Positions 21,470 through 30,534 are shown, counted from the stretch's first letter. The stretch is 64,000 bases of DNA from Acidimicrobiales bacterium (GCA_030447445.1 JAUJOW010000006.1:89054-153053); one strand, 5' to 3'. Program-made: numbers and translations. Notes: generated from the letters alone by a model not told the origin.

Positions 21470-22228
21470 TCAGCTCCGCAGATCGTCGGAAGGAGCGGTA
21501 GTCCTTCGCGGTCGCCGCTGACGTTCAGTGTGACGGTCGTAGCGCCACGGCTCCCGTAGCCGGCGTTGGAGGGCACATTCGACGAGCGTTATGCGGCGAG
21601 CCAACACGCTCACGCGACCGGGCTCGCCGTTGCACTCGACGACGGTCAGGCCCTGGTCCTCGACTAGACGAGGGAGGGAGTTCGTGTCGTAGAAGCGGAC
21701 GACGCCGGGCACGAGGCGGTAGCAGGCTGCGCGCAGCCGCCAGTACAGGTTCGGAGACGTGAGCGGCGTGCGGTCGCGGGCGGGAGCGGTGATCAACAGG
21801 TGCCCGCCCGGCCGGAGGCAGCGCCGGATCTCGGCGATGAAGGCCGCGGGATGCGGGAGGTGCTGTAGGACGAGGACCGCGAGGACACCTCCGAGCGACG
21901 CATCTGCGAAGCGGAGCGGCGCGCTGACGTCGTGCACGTCGAACGTCGCGTCGACCTCGTCGCGCGCGGCTCGTGTCCGCGCGACCTCGACCATGCGAGG
22001 TGACCCGTCGACACCGACGACGTCGTAACCGCGCCGCGCGAGTGCGAGCGCGTGCGCGCCAGGTCCGCAGCCGAGGTCGGCTACAGGTCCGGGCGGTGTA
22101 ACCACGTTCGCGAGCTCATCGGCGGTCCGCTCGACCAGCTCACGATGCTCCGGCTCGTCGCGTCGCCGCTCCCAGGCCGCGCTCTCGCGGTCGTACATGA
22201 AGCGAAAGAACCACTGCGGGGCAGGCAT
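21470..22228 (-). CDS. SAM-dependent methyltransferase (class I)
   Basis: 252 residues with the Rossmann SAM-binding pattern: VADLGCGPGAHALALARRGYDVVGVDGS (motif I and the acidic residue after beta2), VLAVLVLQHLPHP (motif for the substrate side) and LRPGGHLLITAP (post-III). Start MPAPQWFFRFMYDRESAAWERR is a common opening of these proteins. The ATG is at 22228, with TAGCGT at -13 to -8. It is the first gene inside the tRNA-Leu insertion. Substrate unknown; the Methyltransf_11 type does not predict one. A C-terminal basic tail is probably disordered. Confidence 0.85.
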   Translation of the reverse strand: MPAPQWFFRFMYDRESAAWERRRDEPEHRELVERTADELANVVTPPGPVADLGCGPGAHALALARRGYDVVGVDGSPRMVEVARTRAARDEVDATFDVHDVSAPLRFADASLGGVLAVLVLQHLPHPAAFIAEIRRCLRPGGHLLITAPARDRTPLTSPNLYWRLRAACYRLVPGVVRFYDTNSLPRLVEDQGLTVVECNGEPGRVSVLARRITLVECALQRRLREPWRYDRHTERQRRPRRTTAPSDDLRS

Positions 22229-22441
22229 GGCGGCGACGCTACGTGTGCGGCTGCCGCGGGGGTTCCCGATGCGATCCGTGAACCGGTCGTCGAGGACCAA
22301 CTGCGACGGAACGGCATCTGTTGGCGGATCTTCGACTTCTAGCCGGGGTGACGCTCGTGGTGTCCCCGAGGTGCCGTTTGAGGACAGCTCAGGTAGCGGT
22401 GTCGCTGACGGTGTCTCTCCACCGCGTCTCGGCGCTGGTCC

Positions 22442-23082
22442 TCATAGATCTGGTGATGCGTCAACCAAGGGGCCGAAGATCAGGCGCGCGACGGTCTCGG
22501 CGGCGTCGGCCTGCATGGTGGGCGTGACGTGTTGGTAGATGTCCCAGGTGATCTTGGCGCTGGCGTGGCCGAGGCGCTCGGACACGATTTTGACGTCGAC
22601 CCCGGCCTGGAGGGCGAGGGTTGTCCATGTGTGCCTCAGGTCGTGCAATCGGATGCGCGGGAGCCGGTAGCGGGCGACTCGACGCTCGAAGGCGTTGGAG
22701 AAGTGCTCGGGATGCTGCGGGTGGCCGTCGGGTGTGGCGAACACCAGTCGTGGTCGGCGTAGCCGGGCCCAAGAAGCAGGCGCTCCTCTGCTTGCCGCTT
22801 CCGCACGGCGCGGAGCGCTGTGATGGTCGTCGCGTCGATCTCGATCGTCTCGGCTTGCCGGTCTTGGTCCGTAGCGCGATGCGCAGCTCGTGGTTGATCG
22901 CCGAGACTGTTTGATAAAGGAACGACCTTGCCGGCGTCGAGGTCGACATCGGCCCAACGAAGGCCGGGCGCTTCGCCGCGACGGCAGCCGGTGGTGGCGA
23001 GGAACAGCCATGCCGGCTGGTGCCGGTCGTTGCGCACAAGGTCGAGGAACCGGGACAGGGTGGCCGCGTCCCAGGTCTTCAT
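22442..23082 (-). pseudogene. Tyrosine-recombinase integrase remnant, several frame breaks, N-terminus missing
   Basis: The catalytic domain is recognisable in pieces: KTWDAATLSRFLDL and ATTGCRRGEAPGLRWADVD (first Arg) in one frame; LYQTVSAINHELRIALRTKTGKP in a second; TITALRAVRKRQAEERLLLG back in the first; then VFATPDGHPQHPEHFSNAFE, IRLHDLRHTWTTLAL (HxxR) and ERLGHASAKITWDIYQHV (His and Tyr) in a third. At least three shifts are needed. The N-terminal arm and SAM-like domains are absent; upstream sequence changes to a relaxase-like fragment. It is homologous to the integrase at 42462. The element is therefore immobile by itself. Confidence 0.85.
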
Positions 23083-23145
23083 CTCAGGGCGACTTCGCCT
23101 GGGAGGCGCCCGGTGGCTGGGCCGCTCGGGCGACGTTGCGCGGGA

Positions 23146-23562
23146 TGCGATCCCTCGGCCGCGACCGAGTCAGCCCGCTCCAAGCCATCGACTACGGCGT
23201 GCCCGGCCCCGAACACCTCACCACCCGCCTCGGCCTCATCCCCGAGACGCCCGCAGCCCGCGACACCTGGCTCCGCCTCGCCCTCCACATCGAACGCCGC
23301 CTCGACGCCGGCCTCGCTATCGAGCGCCGAGAGGGGTTCAGCATCGCCGAACGACTCGACCGGCTCGGCGAGTGCGAACCCCCTCGATCACGCCCGAGCG
23401 ATCATCGCCACCGCCGAGCGGCATCCTTCGGCGGCGGGTCCTGAGGCGGCAGCGGGCCCGGAGCGATGGCTCGAAGCCCTCGAACACGCCTCCGAAACCC
23501 ACCGTGCCATCGAGCTGCAACGCAGCCGAGAACTCGACCGCGGCCTGGGCATCTCGCTGTAG
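23146..23562 (+). pseudogene. Relaxase/mobilisation protein C-terminal remnant, one frame break
   Basis: One frame reads LQAIDYGVPGPEHLTTRLGLIPETPAARDTWLRLALHIERRLDAG (in two stretches), and after about 23385 a second frame continues LDHARAIIATAERHPSAAG...ALEHASETHRAIELQRSRELDRGLGISL to a stop at 23562. The pattern LGLIPETPAARDTWLRLALHIE resembles the conserved C-terminal segment of MobF/TraA-like relaxases (L G P . P x x P A x R x x W x x A ... I E). No relaxase catalytic domain is present. Identification is by pattern and is tentative. Confidence 0.4.
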
Positions 23563-23628
23563 GAATCCGTTTCACCTACGAGCTGGCGGTTCAACTGCCT
23601 ACAATCTGGTGACTGAACTGCCCGCGAG

Positions 23629-24891
23629 TTGGAGCTTCCGCCGGTGTACCTCCCCAGAGTCGTCGATGCCGAGCTCCAGGCGCGGCTCGCCGCGGCTGGA
23701 GCGGTGGTGATCGAGGGTCCGAAGGCCTCCGGCAAGACCGAGACCGCCCGTCAACAGGCCGTAAGCTCGGTCTTGCTCGACGTCGACGAGAACGCTCGGC
23801 GCGCCGCGGCGGTGGATCCCTCGCTGGTCCTCGACGGTCCGGCTCCCCGGCTCCTCGACGAGTGGCAGGTCGAACCGGCGCTGTGGAACCACGTGCGACG
23901 AGCGGTCGACGAACGCGGCACCCCGGGCCAGTTCGTGCTCACCGGTTCGTCGGTGCCCGCGGACGACGTCGCCCGCCACACCGGCGCCGGCCGCTTCTCG
24001 TTCCTCCGAATGCGACCGATGACCCTGTTCGAGACCGGACTCTCAACAGGCACGGTGTCGCTCGGGGCGATCCTCGCCGGAGAGCCGCCGCGGGCCGACG
24101 ACCCCGGCCTGACCGTCGGCGACCTCGCCGATCGGATCACCGCCGGCGGCTGGCCCGCCCAGCACGCCCGCCCGGTCGCCGACGCGGCCCGGGCCGCCCG
24201 TGACTACCTCGAGCAGATCCGCAACGTCGACGTGTCCCGCGTCGCCGGTTCCCGACGCGACCCGGCCCGCGTCGGGCGGCTGCTGCAGTCGCTCGCCCGC
24301 AACAGTTCCACCGAGGTCGCCATCAGCGTCCTGGCCGCCGACGCCGGAGGCGCTGACGGAGCGCTCGACCGCCACACCGTGGCCGAGTACCTCACGATCC
24401 TCGACCGCCTCATGATCACCGAGGACCAACCGGCCTGGGCGCCGCATCTTCGGTCCCGAGCCAACCTGCGCACCTCGCCCAAGCGGCACTTCGTCGACCC
24501 GTCGCTGGCGGTCGCTGCCCTCGGGGCCCGATCCGACCGGTTGCTCGCCGACCTCAACCTCCTCGGCCTGCTGTTCGAGTCGCTCGTCATCCGGGACCTC
24601 CGCGTCTTCGCCCAGCCGCTCGACGGCCAAGTACTCCACTACCGGGACAACTACGGCGTCGAGGTCGACGCCGTGGTGCAGCTCGTCGACGGACGATGGG
24701 CCGGCTTCGAGATCAAGCTCGGCGCTGGCCTCGTCGACGAAGGCGCAGCGTCGCTGCTGCGGTTCAGGGAGGCCGTTGACACCCGCAAGACGGGAGAGCC
24801 CGCGGTGCTCGGCGTGATCGCCGGCACCGGCTACGGCTACCTCCGCCCCGACGGCATCGCCGTCATCCCGATCGGCGCGCTCGCTCCCTGA
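23629..24891 (+). CDS. AAA_14/DUF4143 ATPase with C-terminal nuclease-like domain
   Basis: 420 residues. The N-terminal AAA domain has Walker A GPKASGKTETA (near 30) and Walker B-like LLDEWQ, then sensor FVLTGSS. The C-terminal DUF4143 part carries FVDPSLAVAALGA, LLFESLVIRDLRVFAQ, and GVEVDAVVQ...WAGFEIKLGAG, an (E/D)-x(n)-ExK pattern like the PD-(D/E)XK fold. The best start is TTG 23629; TACAAT at 23600-23605 is a candidate -10. Such ATPases are widespread cargo in bacterial and archaeal islands; their role is not established. The gene is intact although flanked by decayed mobility genes. Confidence 0.82.
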   Translation: MELPPVYLPRVVDAELQARLAAAGAVVIEGPKASGKTETARQQAVSSVLLDVDENARRAAAVDPSLVLDGPAPRLLDEWQVEPALWNHVRRAVDERGTPGQFVLTGSSVPADDVARHTGAGRFSFLRMRPMTLFETGLSTGTVSLGAILAGEPPRADDPGLTVGDLADRITAGGWPAQHARPVADAARAARDYLEQIRNVDVSRVAGSRRDPARVGRLLQSLARNSSTEVAISVLAADAGGADGALDRHTVAEYLTILDRLMITEDQPAWAPHLRSRANLRTSPKRHFVDPSLAVAALGARSDRLLADLNLLGLLFESLVIRDLRVFAQPLDGQVLHYRDNYGVEVDAVVQLVDGRWAGFEIKLGAGLVDEGAASLLRFREAVDTRKTGEPAVLGVIAGTGYGYLRPDGIAVIPIGALAP

Positions 24892-25047
24892 CGACACGCT
24901 CGCGAAGCGCCGCCGTGGTCACGGCGTGGTCACAAACCTCCCAGCACGAGGCTGCACGGGGCGGCACGAGGCGAACGGCGGCTCTGGCATTCGCCCTGCT
25001 CACGCCGGCTGGACAGCACGAGCGCCTACCCGGCAGCATCCGCAGCG

Positions 25048-25080
25048 CAAGAGTTCAAGTCCCCCCTCGCCCACCAAAGT
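25048..25080 (+). other. att copy 2: duplicated tRNA-Leu 3' end
   Basis: Bases 25053-25074 repeat 21229-21250 exactly. The copy then continues CCAAAGT, so it contains the encoded 3' CCA that the complete tRNA gene lacks. This suggests that the CCA-bearing end is the original chromosomal 3' end displaced by integration. The stretch 24892-25047 contains no recognisable gene. Confidence 0.8.
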
Positions 25081-25135
25081 CGCAGGTCACGGCATACGCG
25101 CGAACCGCCAAGTCGGCCGACTCAGTCCAGTGTGG

Positions 25136-25425
25136 CTAGGCCAAGGTGATCGCCCGGCGAACGAGCGCTTCGTAGTCCTCGATCGCTCCAGGCAACCGCC
25201 GTAGGTGCACGACAGGCCCCCGCCGGCTTCTCGACGATCTCAAGGAACTCGGCAACCGCAGGGGAGTGCTCATCGCCAGCGACCACGCTCGCGCCGGGTG
25301 AGATCAGGCTCGGATCGCGCGCTTCGCGCAGGAACGTCCAGATGTAGGCGCCGAGGACCAGGTCGGCGATCAGTTGCATCGCCTCGTCGTGGGGTGTCCG
25401 AGCGACGTGGCTGTACGCGGGTCGA
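25136..25425 (-). pseudogene. Unidentified protein fragment with one frame break
   Basis: One minus-strand frame reads HDEAMQLIADLVLGAYIWTF, LREARDPSLISPGASVVAGD and EHSPAVAEFLEIVEKPAG; after about 25225 the plausible continuation HLRRLPGAIEDYEALVRRAITLA is in another frame and stops at 25136-25138. The composition and amphipathic pattern look like real coding sequence, but I do not recognise a family. It sits between att copies 2 and 3, just after the copy-2 junction. Confidence 0.3.
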
Positions 25426-25524
25426 GCGTGGTTGACGCTGCAGCGCAATTCTTCGCCCGACGCTACGTTCCGAACGGCGCGTCGGGCGCGGAGTCGCATC
25501 CGTCGTGGTATGGGTGTCGGGCAG

Positions 25525-26601
25525 TCAGTGGCTGAGGGAGCGGCGAGCGTCGTTGACGTTCGCCTGCCACTCGGTTCGCGTACTGATCACCTTGAAGCCC
25601 AGGACGTCGTTGATCGCGAGCATGGCGGCGTTGGAGAAGGCGTTGTCGGTGCGGACCCGCTCTGCCTCCGGGCGCTGGTCTCGGATCCGCTCGAGCATCG
25701 CGGCCTTCGCCCACTTGGCGAGCCCGAGCCCTCGGTGCGCTGGGTCGATCCCGGTGTTCTGTTGTTGGGCCACGGTGCGTTCCCACGGCTCGAAGGTCAC
25801 CTCCGTGCCTCCAACACAGGCGCCGGTGGAGTCACGTAGCAGTGCCGTCCATCGAATCCGTCCGGCCTCCAGTAGCGCCCGGTCGAGCTCGGCGATGTGG
25901 TCGGCGTCGAGTAGCACCTCACCGACATCGAGGTCGTCGCGTGGCGCGGTCTGCATGATGTGGTGGAACGTCGCGGCGTCAGCGCGGAGATGCTCCGGGA
26001 AGGCGCCCTCGATCATCTCCAAGCGGTAGCCACGCTCCCGTGCGCTTCGGGCGCGCCCCCAGTTCTCGATCATCGGCCAGTCGACGTCGGCCAGGCGCAG
26101 CTCGCTCGTGCGGTTGACCCTCGCCACCCGGGCGCCGAGCTGGCGAGAGAACGCGTCACCGGCCGGTACGGCGTCGAACGTCGACCACGTGAGCAGGGAG
26201 CGCCCTTCGTTGGCCGTCTCGTCGCAGATCCTGGCGAAGAGCTGAGACCCGATGCCTTCCTGCCGCCGATCGCTACGCACGAACAGGTCGCACTCCATGA
26301 CCCGAGGGTCCCCCGCCGCGTCCGACCAGCAGAATCCGGAGGCAACCGGCGTGCCGTCGGCGGTCTCGGCCAGCCAGGCGTGGTCGTCGAACTGCGACGG
26401 GAGGTTTCGAGCAAGGGCGATGTAGGACTCGACCGGCTGCGGCATGCGATCCGATCCGCGCTCGGCCTGGATCGGCGCCTCGACGGCGTGCAGTGCGGTC
26501 AGCTCAGCATCCGTACCGGTGCGGAACCCCACCCGGCGCAAGTCGACGTCAACCGCAGCGCGCACCGACTCAGTCTTCGTCAATCGTCGTCGTGCGGTCA
26601 C
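25525..26601 (-). CDS. GNAT N-acetyltransferase with two tandem acetyltransferase domains
   Basis: 358 residues. The N-terminal GNAT half has CDLFVRSDRRQEGIGSQLF, a full acetyl-CoA-binding motif A (R/Q-x-x-G-x-G/A), near residue 110. The C-terminal half has a second motif A, NTGIDPAHRGLGLAKWAKAAML, followed by VRTDNAFSNAAMLAINDVLGF, the typical motif B with asparagine. Such double-GNAT proteins include mycothiol synthase relatives and antibiotic acetyltransferases, but the substrate is not evident. The start is GTG 26601. It is the only intact gene of the second insertion at tRNA-Leu, between att copies 2 and 3. Confidence 0.85.
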   Translation of the reverse strand: MTARRRLTKTESVRAAVDVDLRRVGFRTGTDAELTALHAVEAPIQAERGSDRMPQPVESYIALARNLPSQFDDHAWLAETADGTPVASGFCWSDAAGDPRVMECDLFVRSDRRQEGIGSQLFARICDETANEGRSLLTWSTFDAVPAGDAFSRQLGARVARVNRTSELRLADVDWPMIENWGRARSARERGYRLEMIEGAFPEHLRADAATFHHIMQTAPRDDLDVGEVLLDADHIAELDRALLEAGRIRWTALLRDSTGACVGGTEVTFEPWERTVAQQQNTGIDPAHRGLGLAKWAKAAMLERIRDQRPEAERVRTDNAFSNAAMLAINDVLGFKVISTRTEWQANVNDARRSLSH

Positions 26602-26638
26602 GCGAGATCTACCGAGGACTTCTGCCGGACGGGTAGAT

Positions 26639-26671
26639 CAAGAGTTCAGGTCTCGCCTCGCCCACCAAAGT
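26639..26671 (+). other. att copy 3: diverged tRNA-Leu 3' end
   Basis: The 33 bases CAAGAGTTCAGG...CCAAAGT align without gaps to 25048-25080 with three mismatches in the tRNA-like part. The same flanks (CAAGA before, CCAAAGT after) are present, so copies 2 and 3 are older or independent attachment-site duplicates. They bracket a 1.56-kb segment holding the GNAT gene. Confidence 0.7.
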
Positions 26672-26701
26672 TCTCGCCGGGCTCGGCCCCAAGTTCGCAG
26701 C

Positions 26702-26850
26702 CGGGTGGTTCTCTTCGAACGGGCGACGCGAATGCTGCAGGCAACTCCGTCGTTCGTGACCGTCGCCCAGGTTGCCGCTGCGTGCGGCTACTACGACCAG
26801 GCCAACAGCCTCGTCGCCAGCTTGGCCGGCGGGAAGCTCTCGCCTCGACC
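26702..26850 (+). pseudogene. AraC-type regulator C-terminal HTH fragment
   Basis: The frame reads RVVLFERATRMLQATPSFVT, then VAQVAAACGYYDQANSLVAS and LAGGKLSP. This corresponds to the end of the AraC/XylS DNA-binding domain (RF.RA...L......VA..CGY.DQ.....F....G.SP). The N-terminal part is lost and the canonical REFRRLAG segment is altered. It lies immediately outside att copy 3, so it may be a chromosomal gene truncated by the insertion. The rest of 26672-26947 holds nothing further that I can recognise. Confidence 0.55.
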
Positions 26851-26947
26851 GGTCATCGGCATCTCGGCGAGCAACGGGGAACGCGAGCATGGCGGCCCAA
26901 CCCCGCGGCGAGCGAGCATCACCTCAGTGGGTTCGGGACTCGAAGGT

Positions 26948-27730
26948 TCACGCGCCTTGCCCGAGGTTCCGCATGAGGCCCCCATCCATGACGTAGGTCG
27001 CTCCGGTGACGTAGTCGGCGTCACTCGAAGCGAGGAACACAGCGAGCCGGGCGATCTCAGACGGTTGCGCAGCCCGTTTCCACGGGATGCTCTGCACCTG
27101 TTCCTCCAACAACTTCGGATCGTCGATCGCCGGTTGGTTGAATGGTGTCAGCACCATGCCCGGCGCCAGGCTGTTCACGTTGATCTGGAGGGGGGCCAGC
27201 TCGAGGGCGAGCGTGCGGGTCAGCATGCGGATGGCCCCCTTCGAGCAGTCGTAGTCGGCACCGCCGGCGTTCGGAACGTCCTCGTGGACCGACGTCACGT
27301 TGATGATCTTGCCGCTGCCTCCGGCTCGAGCGCGCAACTGGATGAAGCGTCGGCAGCAGAAGAACGGCCCGTGGACGTTGGTGCGCAGGGCGTTCTCCCA
27401 GACCTCGGTCGACATCTCGGCGACCTTGGTACCCGAGGCGTCGACGCCGGCGTTGTTCATGAGGATGTCGAGGGTGTCGAAGGACTCAAGCGCCTGGTCG
27501 AACATCGACTCGACCTGCTTCTCGTCCCGGATGTCGGCGTGGATCACGACGGCTCGACGGCCCTCGGTCTCCACCGCCTCGCCGGTCTTCTCCGCGCCAT
27601 CAGCGTCGTGGAGGTAGTTCACGACGACGTCGGCGCCTTCCTTCGCGAACTCCATGGCCGTTGCCTGCCCGATACCCGAGTCCGAGCCCGTGATGAGCGC
27701 GACCTTGCCTTCGAGCCGTCCGGTCGTCAT
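26948..27730 (-). CDS. Short-chain dehydrogenase/reductase, glucose 1-dehydrogenase-like
   Basis: 260 residues. Cofactor-binding TGSDSGIGQ near residue 14, NNAG near 92, catalytic Ser-Tyr-Lys in NVTSVHEDVPNAGGADYDCSKGA (SxxK as YDCSK), and the classical C-terminal DYVTGATYVMDGG. ADI at 66 after a basic VVVNYLHDADGAEK region leaves NAD versus NADP open. The ATG at 27730 has an AAGGAGAAGG box. It lies 18 bases downstream of the GH15 gene on the same strand, so the two are probably co-transcribed, hinting at sugar metabolism. Confidence 0.9.
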   Translation of the reverse strand: MTTGRLEGKVALITGSDSGIGQATAMEFAKEGADVVVNYLHDADGAEKTGEAVETEGRRAVVIHADIRDEKQVESMFDQALESFDTLDILMNNAGVDASGTKVAEMSTEVWENALRTNVHGPFFCCRRFIQLRARAGGSGKIINVTSVHEDVPNAGGADYDCSKGAIRMLTRTLALELAPLQINVNSLAPGMVLTPFNQPAIDDPKLLEEQVQSIPWKRAAQPSEIARLAVFLASSDADYVTGATYVMDGGLMRNLGQGA

Positions 27731-27748
27731 GTCCTTCTCCTTCGATGG

Positions 27749-29557
27749 TCAAGCTGATGTGGTCGACGCTTGGCCAAGTCGCCAGGCGGCGTTGATGAGT
27801 CCGACGTGGGAGAACGCCTGGGGGTAGTTCCCCAGGAGCTCGCCGGTCGTCGGGTCGGCTTCCTCGGACAGCAGCCCGAGGTCGTTGGCATGGTCGGTGG
27901 CCGCGCGGAACCAGTCATGGGCGCGGTCGTGCTCTCCAGCCAGGGCGAGGCACTCGACGAGCCAGTAGGTGCAGATGAGGAAGCCGCTCTGGTCGCTCGG
28001 CCAGCGTCGCACCAGGCCGCCCTGGCCGAGCTCACGCTCGACCGCCTCGATCGTGGATCGCATCCGCTCGTCACTCGCGGGGAGGAAGCCGACAACCGGT
28101 AGCAGGAGCACGGACGCATCGAGGTCGTCCGAGCCGAAGGCGCCGGTGTAGGCCTTGGCCTTCTCGCTCCACGCCTGCTCGATCACCGCCGCATGGACCT
28201 CGTCGCGGGCCTTCCTCCACGCACCGGCATCGGCTCCTTCGCCGAGTCGCGGTGCGAGGTCTATGGCCCGGTCGAGCGCAACCCAGCACATCACCTTGGA
28301 CGAGGTGTACTGCCGCTGCCGGTCGCGGGCCTCCCACATCCCCGCGTCCGGCTCACTCCAGGTGTGGGCGGCACGATCGGCCAGCGCCACCAGCAGCTGC
28401 TGGGTGGCCGGCTCGAGCTCGCCGAGCTGGTCCCTGAGGAGGTGGGCGGCGTCGAGCACCTCGCCGAAGACGTCCAGCTGCTGCTGTTCCCACGCCTCGT
28501 TGCCCACCCTGACCGGGGAGCTGTCCCGGTAGCCGGCCAGGTGCTCCAGGACGTGCTCGGTGAGGTCGCGTTCGCCTTCCACGCCGTACATGATCTGGAC
28601 GAGCGTGTCGCCGACGTGGCCGGTGCTGTAGGCCAGCCAGTCGAACAGCCGGCTCGGCTCGTCCGGGCAGGCGGCGAGCCAGAGCGACCGGATCGTGAGG
28701 CTGAGGTCCCGCAGCCACGCGTAGCGGTAGTCGAAGTTCAGGTCCCCACCCATCGTCTCCGGAAGGGAGGTGGTGGCGGCGGCGACGATCGCGCCAGAGG
28801 GCTGGTAGGTCAGCCCCTGCAGGACCAGCGAGCTGCGGCGGACGTGGTCGGGGAAGGCGCCGTCGTAACTGGTGTGCTGCGCCGACCACGACTCCCAGGC
28901 GGCGAGGGTGTCCTCGATGGTGGGCGCACCGACGTCTGGGGGGCGGGCGGCGGTGGGATAGGAGGGTGCGTAGGACAACCGCATCTCGACCGACTGCCCG
29001 GCGGCGACGACGAACGCTGCCCGCACGGCCCCGTCCTCGCAGATGAGGTCCACGGAGCTCGAGCAGGTCAGGCGGACGGGTCCACCGCGGGCCAGGACGC
29101 CCCCGTCGACCCGGCTCAGGTACGGCTCGGTACGGCCGTACTCCAGGCGGGGCCTCAGCTCGCTGTTCAGCCGTACGGAACCGGACAGCCCCTCGACCCG
29201 TCGCAGGAGCACATGGGGGCTGTGCAACCCGATGGCGTGCCCGCGGGCCCCAGGTTCGAGTGCCAGGGCGTCGGTGAGGGCCACCTCTCCGGTCGGGGTG
29301 CGAAACACGGTCCGGAGCACCAGCGTGTCTCCGACGTACTCGCGCTCCGACGAGAACTCCTCAACGGGGTGGATGGACCAGTGGCCCGCCTCGGCGTCGA
29401 GCAGACGACCGAGCACCGAAGGCGAGTCGAAGCGCGGCACGCACCACCAGTCGACCGACCCCGACCGGTCGACGAGGGCCGCCGAGTGGCAGTCCGACAA
29501 GAAGCCGTAGGAGGCGATGCCCGGCTGGAGCGCAGAACGCCGAGCGACCTGGTCCAT
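27749..29557 (-). CDS. Glycoside hydrolase family 15 protein (glucoamylase/trehalase type)
   Basis: 602 residues. The N-terminal beta-sandwich (IASYGFLSDCHSAALVDRSGSVDWWCVPRFDSPSVLG) and the (alpha/alpha)6 catalytic domain with NFDYRYAWLRDLSLT (general-acid region) and EEADPTTGELLGNYPQAFSHVGLINAAW at the end are typical of the actinobacterial GH15 group, whose characterised members include trehalases. No signal peptide, so cytoplasmic. The ATG at 29557 has TAGCGT at exactly -12 to -7, implying a leaderless transcript. First gene of a two-gene unit with the SDR. Trehalase versus maltodextrin hydrolase cannot be decided. Confidence 0.9.
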   Translation of the reverse strand: MDQVARRSALQPGIASYGFLSDCHSAALVDRSGSVDWWCVPRFDSPSVLGRLLDAEAGHWSIHPVEEFSSEREYVGDTLVLRTVFRTPTGEVALTDALALEPGARGHAIGLHSPHVLLRRVEGLSGSVRLNSELRPRLEYGRTEPYLSRVDGGVLARGGPVRLTCSSSVDLICEDGAVRAAFVVAAGQSVEMRLSYAPSYPTAARPPDVGAPTIEDTLAAWESWSAQHTSYDGAFPDHVRRSSLVLQGLTYQPSGAIVAAATTSLPETMGGDLNFDYRYAWLRDLSLTIRSLWLAACPDEPSRLFDWLAYSTGHVGDTLVQIMYGVEGERDLTEHVLEHLAGYRDSSPVRVGNEAWEQQQLDVFGEVLDAAHLLRDQLGELEPATQQLLVALADRAAHTWSEPDAGMWEARDRQRQYTSSKVMCWVALDRAIDLAPRLGEGADAGAWRKARDEVHAAVIEQAWSEKAKAYTGAFGSDDLDASVLLLPVVGFLPASDERMRSTIEAVERELGQGGLVRRWPSDQSGFLICTYWLVECLALAGEHDRAHDWFRAATDHANDLGLLSEEADPTTGELLGNYPQAFSHVGLINAAWRLGQASTTSA

Positions 29558-29728
29558 ACCTCGACGCTATGGCGGTCCCTCGACCCACAAGGCTCGACGG
29601 CGAGTGTTCTCCACCTTGTAAGCCACGTGCACGCCGGGGCGAGGGCGGCCAGGGAAGGCTGGGGAATGAGGATGCGGGACGACGGGAACGAGGTTGGCGT
29701 GCGGTCCGCCGTCGGCCAACCTCGAGGC

Positions 29729-30313
29729 ATGACCCGGTGGTTCACCGCCGACCTGCACCTCGGCCACACCAACATCATCAGGTACTGCGATCGGCCCTTC
29801 GCCGATGCCGACGAGATGAACGCGGCGCTCGTCGACCGCTGGAACGACGTGGTGAGGCCGGCCGACGAGGTGTGGGTGCTCGGCGACGTGGCCCTCGGGC
29901 GCATCGCCGACACCCTGCCCCAGGTGCGCCGCCTCCACGGCCGCAAGGTGCTGGTGGCCGGCAACCACGACCGGTGCTGGGCGGGGCATCGCAAGGGGCT
30001 GGAGCGGTGGACGAAGGAGTACCGGTCGGTCGGCTTCGCCGAGATCCACCAGGGGGCCGTCGAGGTCGAGCTCGGCGGACGACCGGTGCTGGCCTGCCAC
30101 TTCCCCTACCGGGGCGACAGCCAGGACGAGGAGCGTCACGTCGGCTACCGCCCCGCCGATCGGGGCCGGTGGTTGCTGCACGGCCATGTCCATGACCGTT
30201 GGAAGGTGGAGGGCCACCAGATCAACGTGGGCGTCGATGTGTGGGGCTACCGCCCCGTACCTGACGAAGTCCTCGCCGGCATCGTCAACGGGATGGCGCC
30301 GCCGTCGGTGTGA
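29729..30313 (+). CDS. Metallophosphoesterase (calcineurin-like)
   Basis: 194 residues with the binuclear metal motifs DLHLGH (residues 8-13), GDVALG, GNHDR and HGHVHDRW, and an extra ACHFPYRGD segment. The order and size match bacterial calcineurin-like phosphoesterases of the YfcE/UDP-DHAP type without a lid domain. CAACCT lies at -12 to -7 of the ATG at 29729, consistent with leaderless initiation. Divergent from the GH15 gene. Substrate unknown. Confidence 0.9.
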   Translation: MTRWFTADLHLGHTNIIRYCDRPFADADEMNAALVDRWNDVVRPADEVWVLGDVALGRIADTLPQVRRLHGRKVLVAGNHDRCWAGHRKGLERWTKEYRSVGFAEIHQGAVEVELGGRPVLACHFPYRGDSQDEERHVGYRPADRGRWLLHGHVHDRWKVEGHQINVGVDVWGYRPVPDEVLAGIVNGMAPPSV

Positions 30314-30534
30314 TCGGCCCCTCGCACCGGGCCGGGACCTCCGCCTGCGGCCGGCGTGGCCTCCGCCCCCGCAGCGGTGCCGCCGCCCCCGGACGGGGCG
30401 TCGGGTGAGAGCCCGGACGGCGGGTCGATGCGGGGGTCCATGGGTGGGGTGATCGTCGCAGGGCAGCGAGCCGAGCGGCGTCCCTCTGGCCAGCCCGGGT
30501 CGGTGGTGGAGGCGGCGTGGGAGGATCGCCGGCC

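Noticed and set aside
23629-24891. Interpretation as a transposase or IS element
   Set aside because: The protein has an AAA Walker A and a DUF4143 C-terminal domain, no DDE motif, and no terminal inverted repeats were seen around it.
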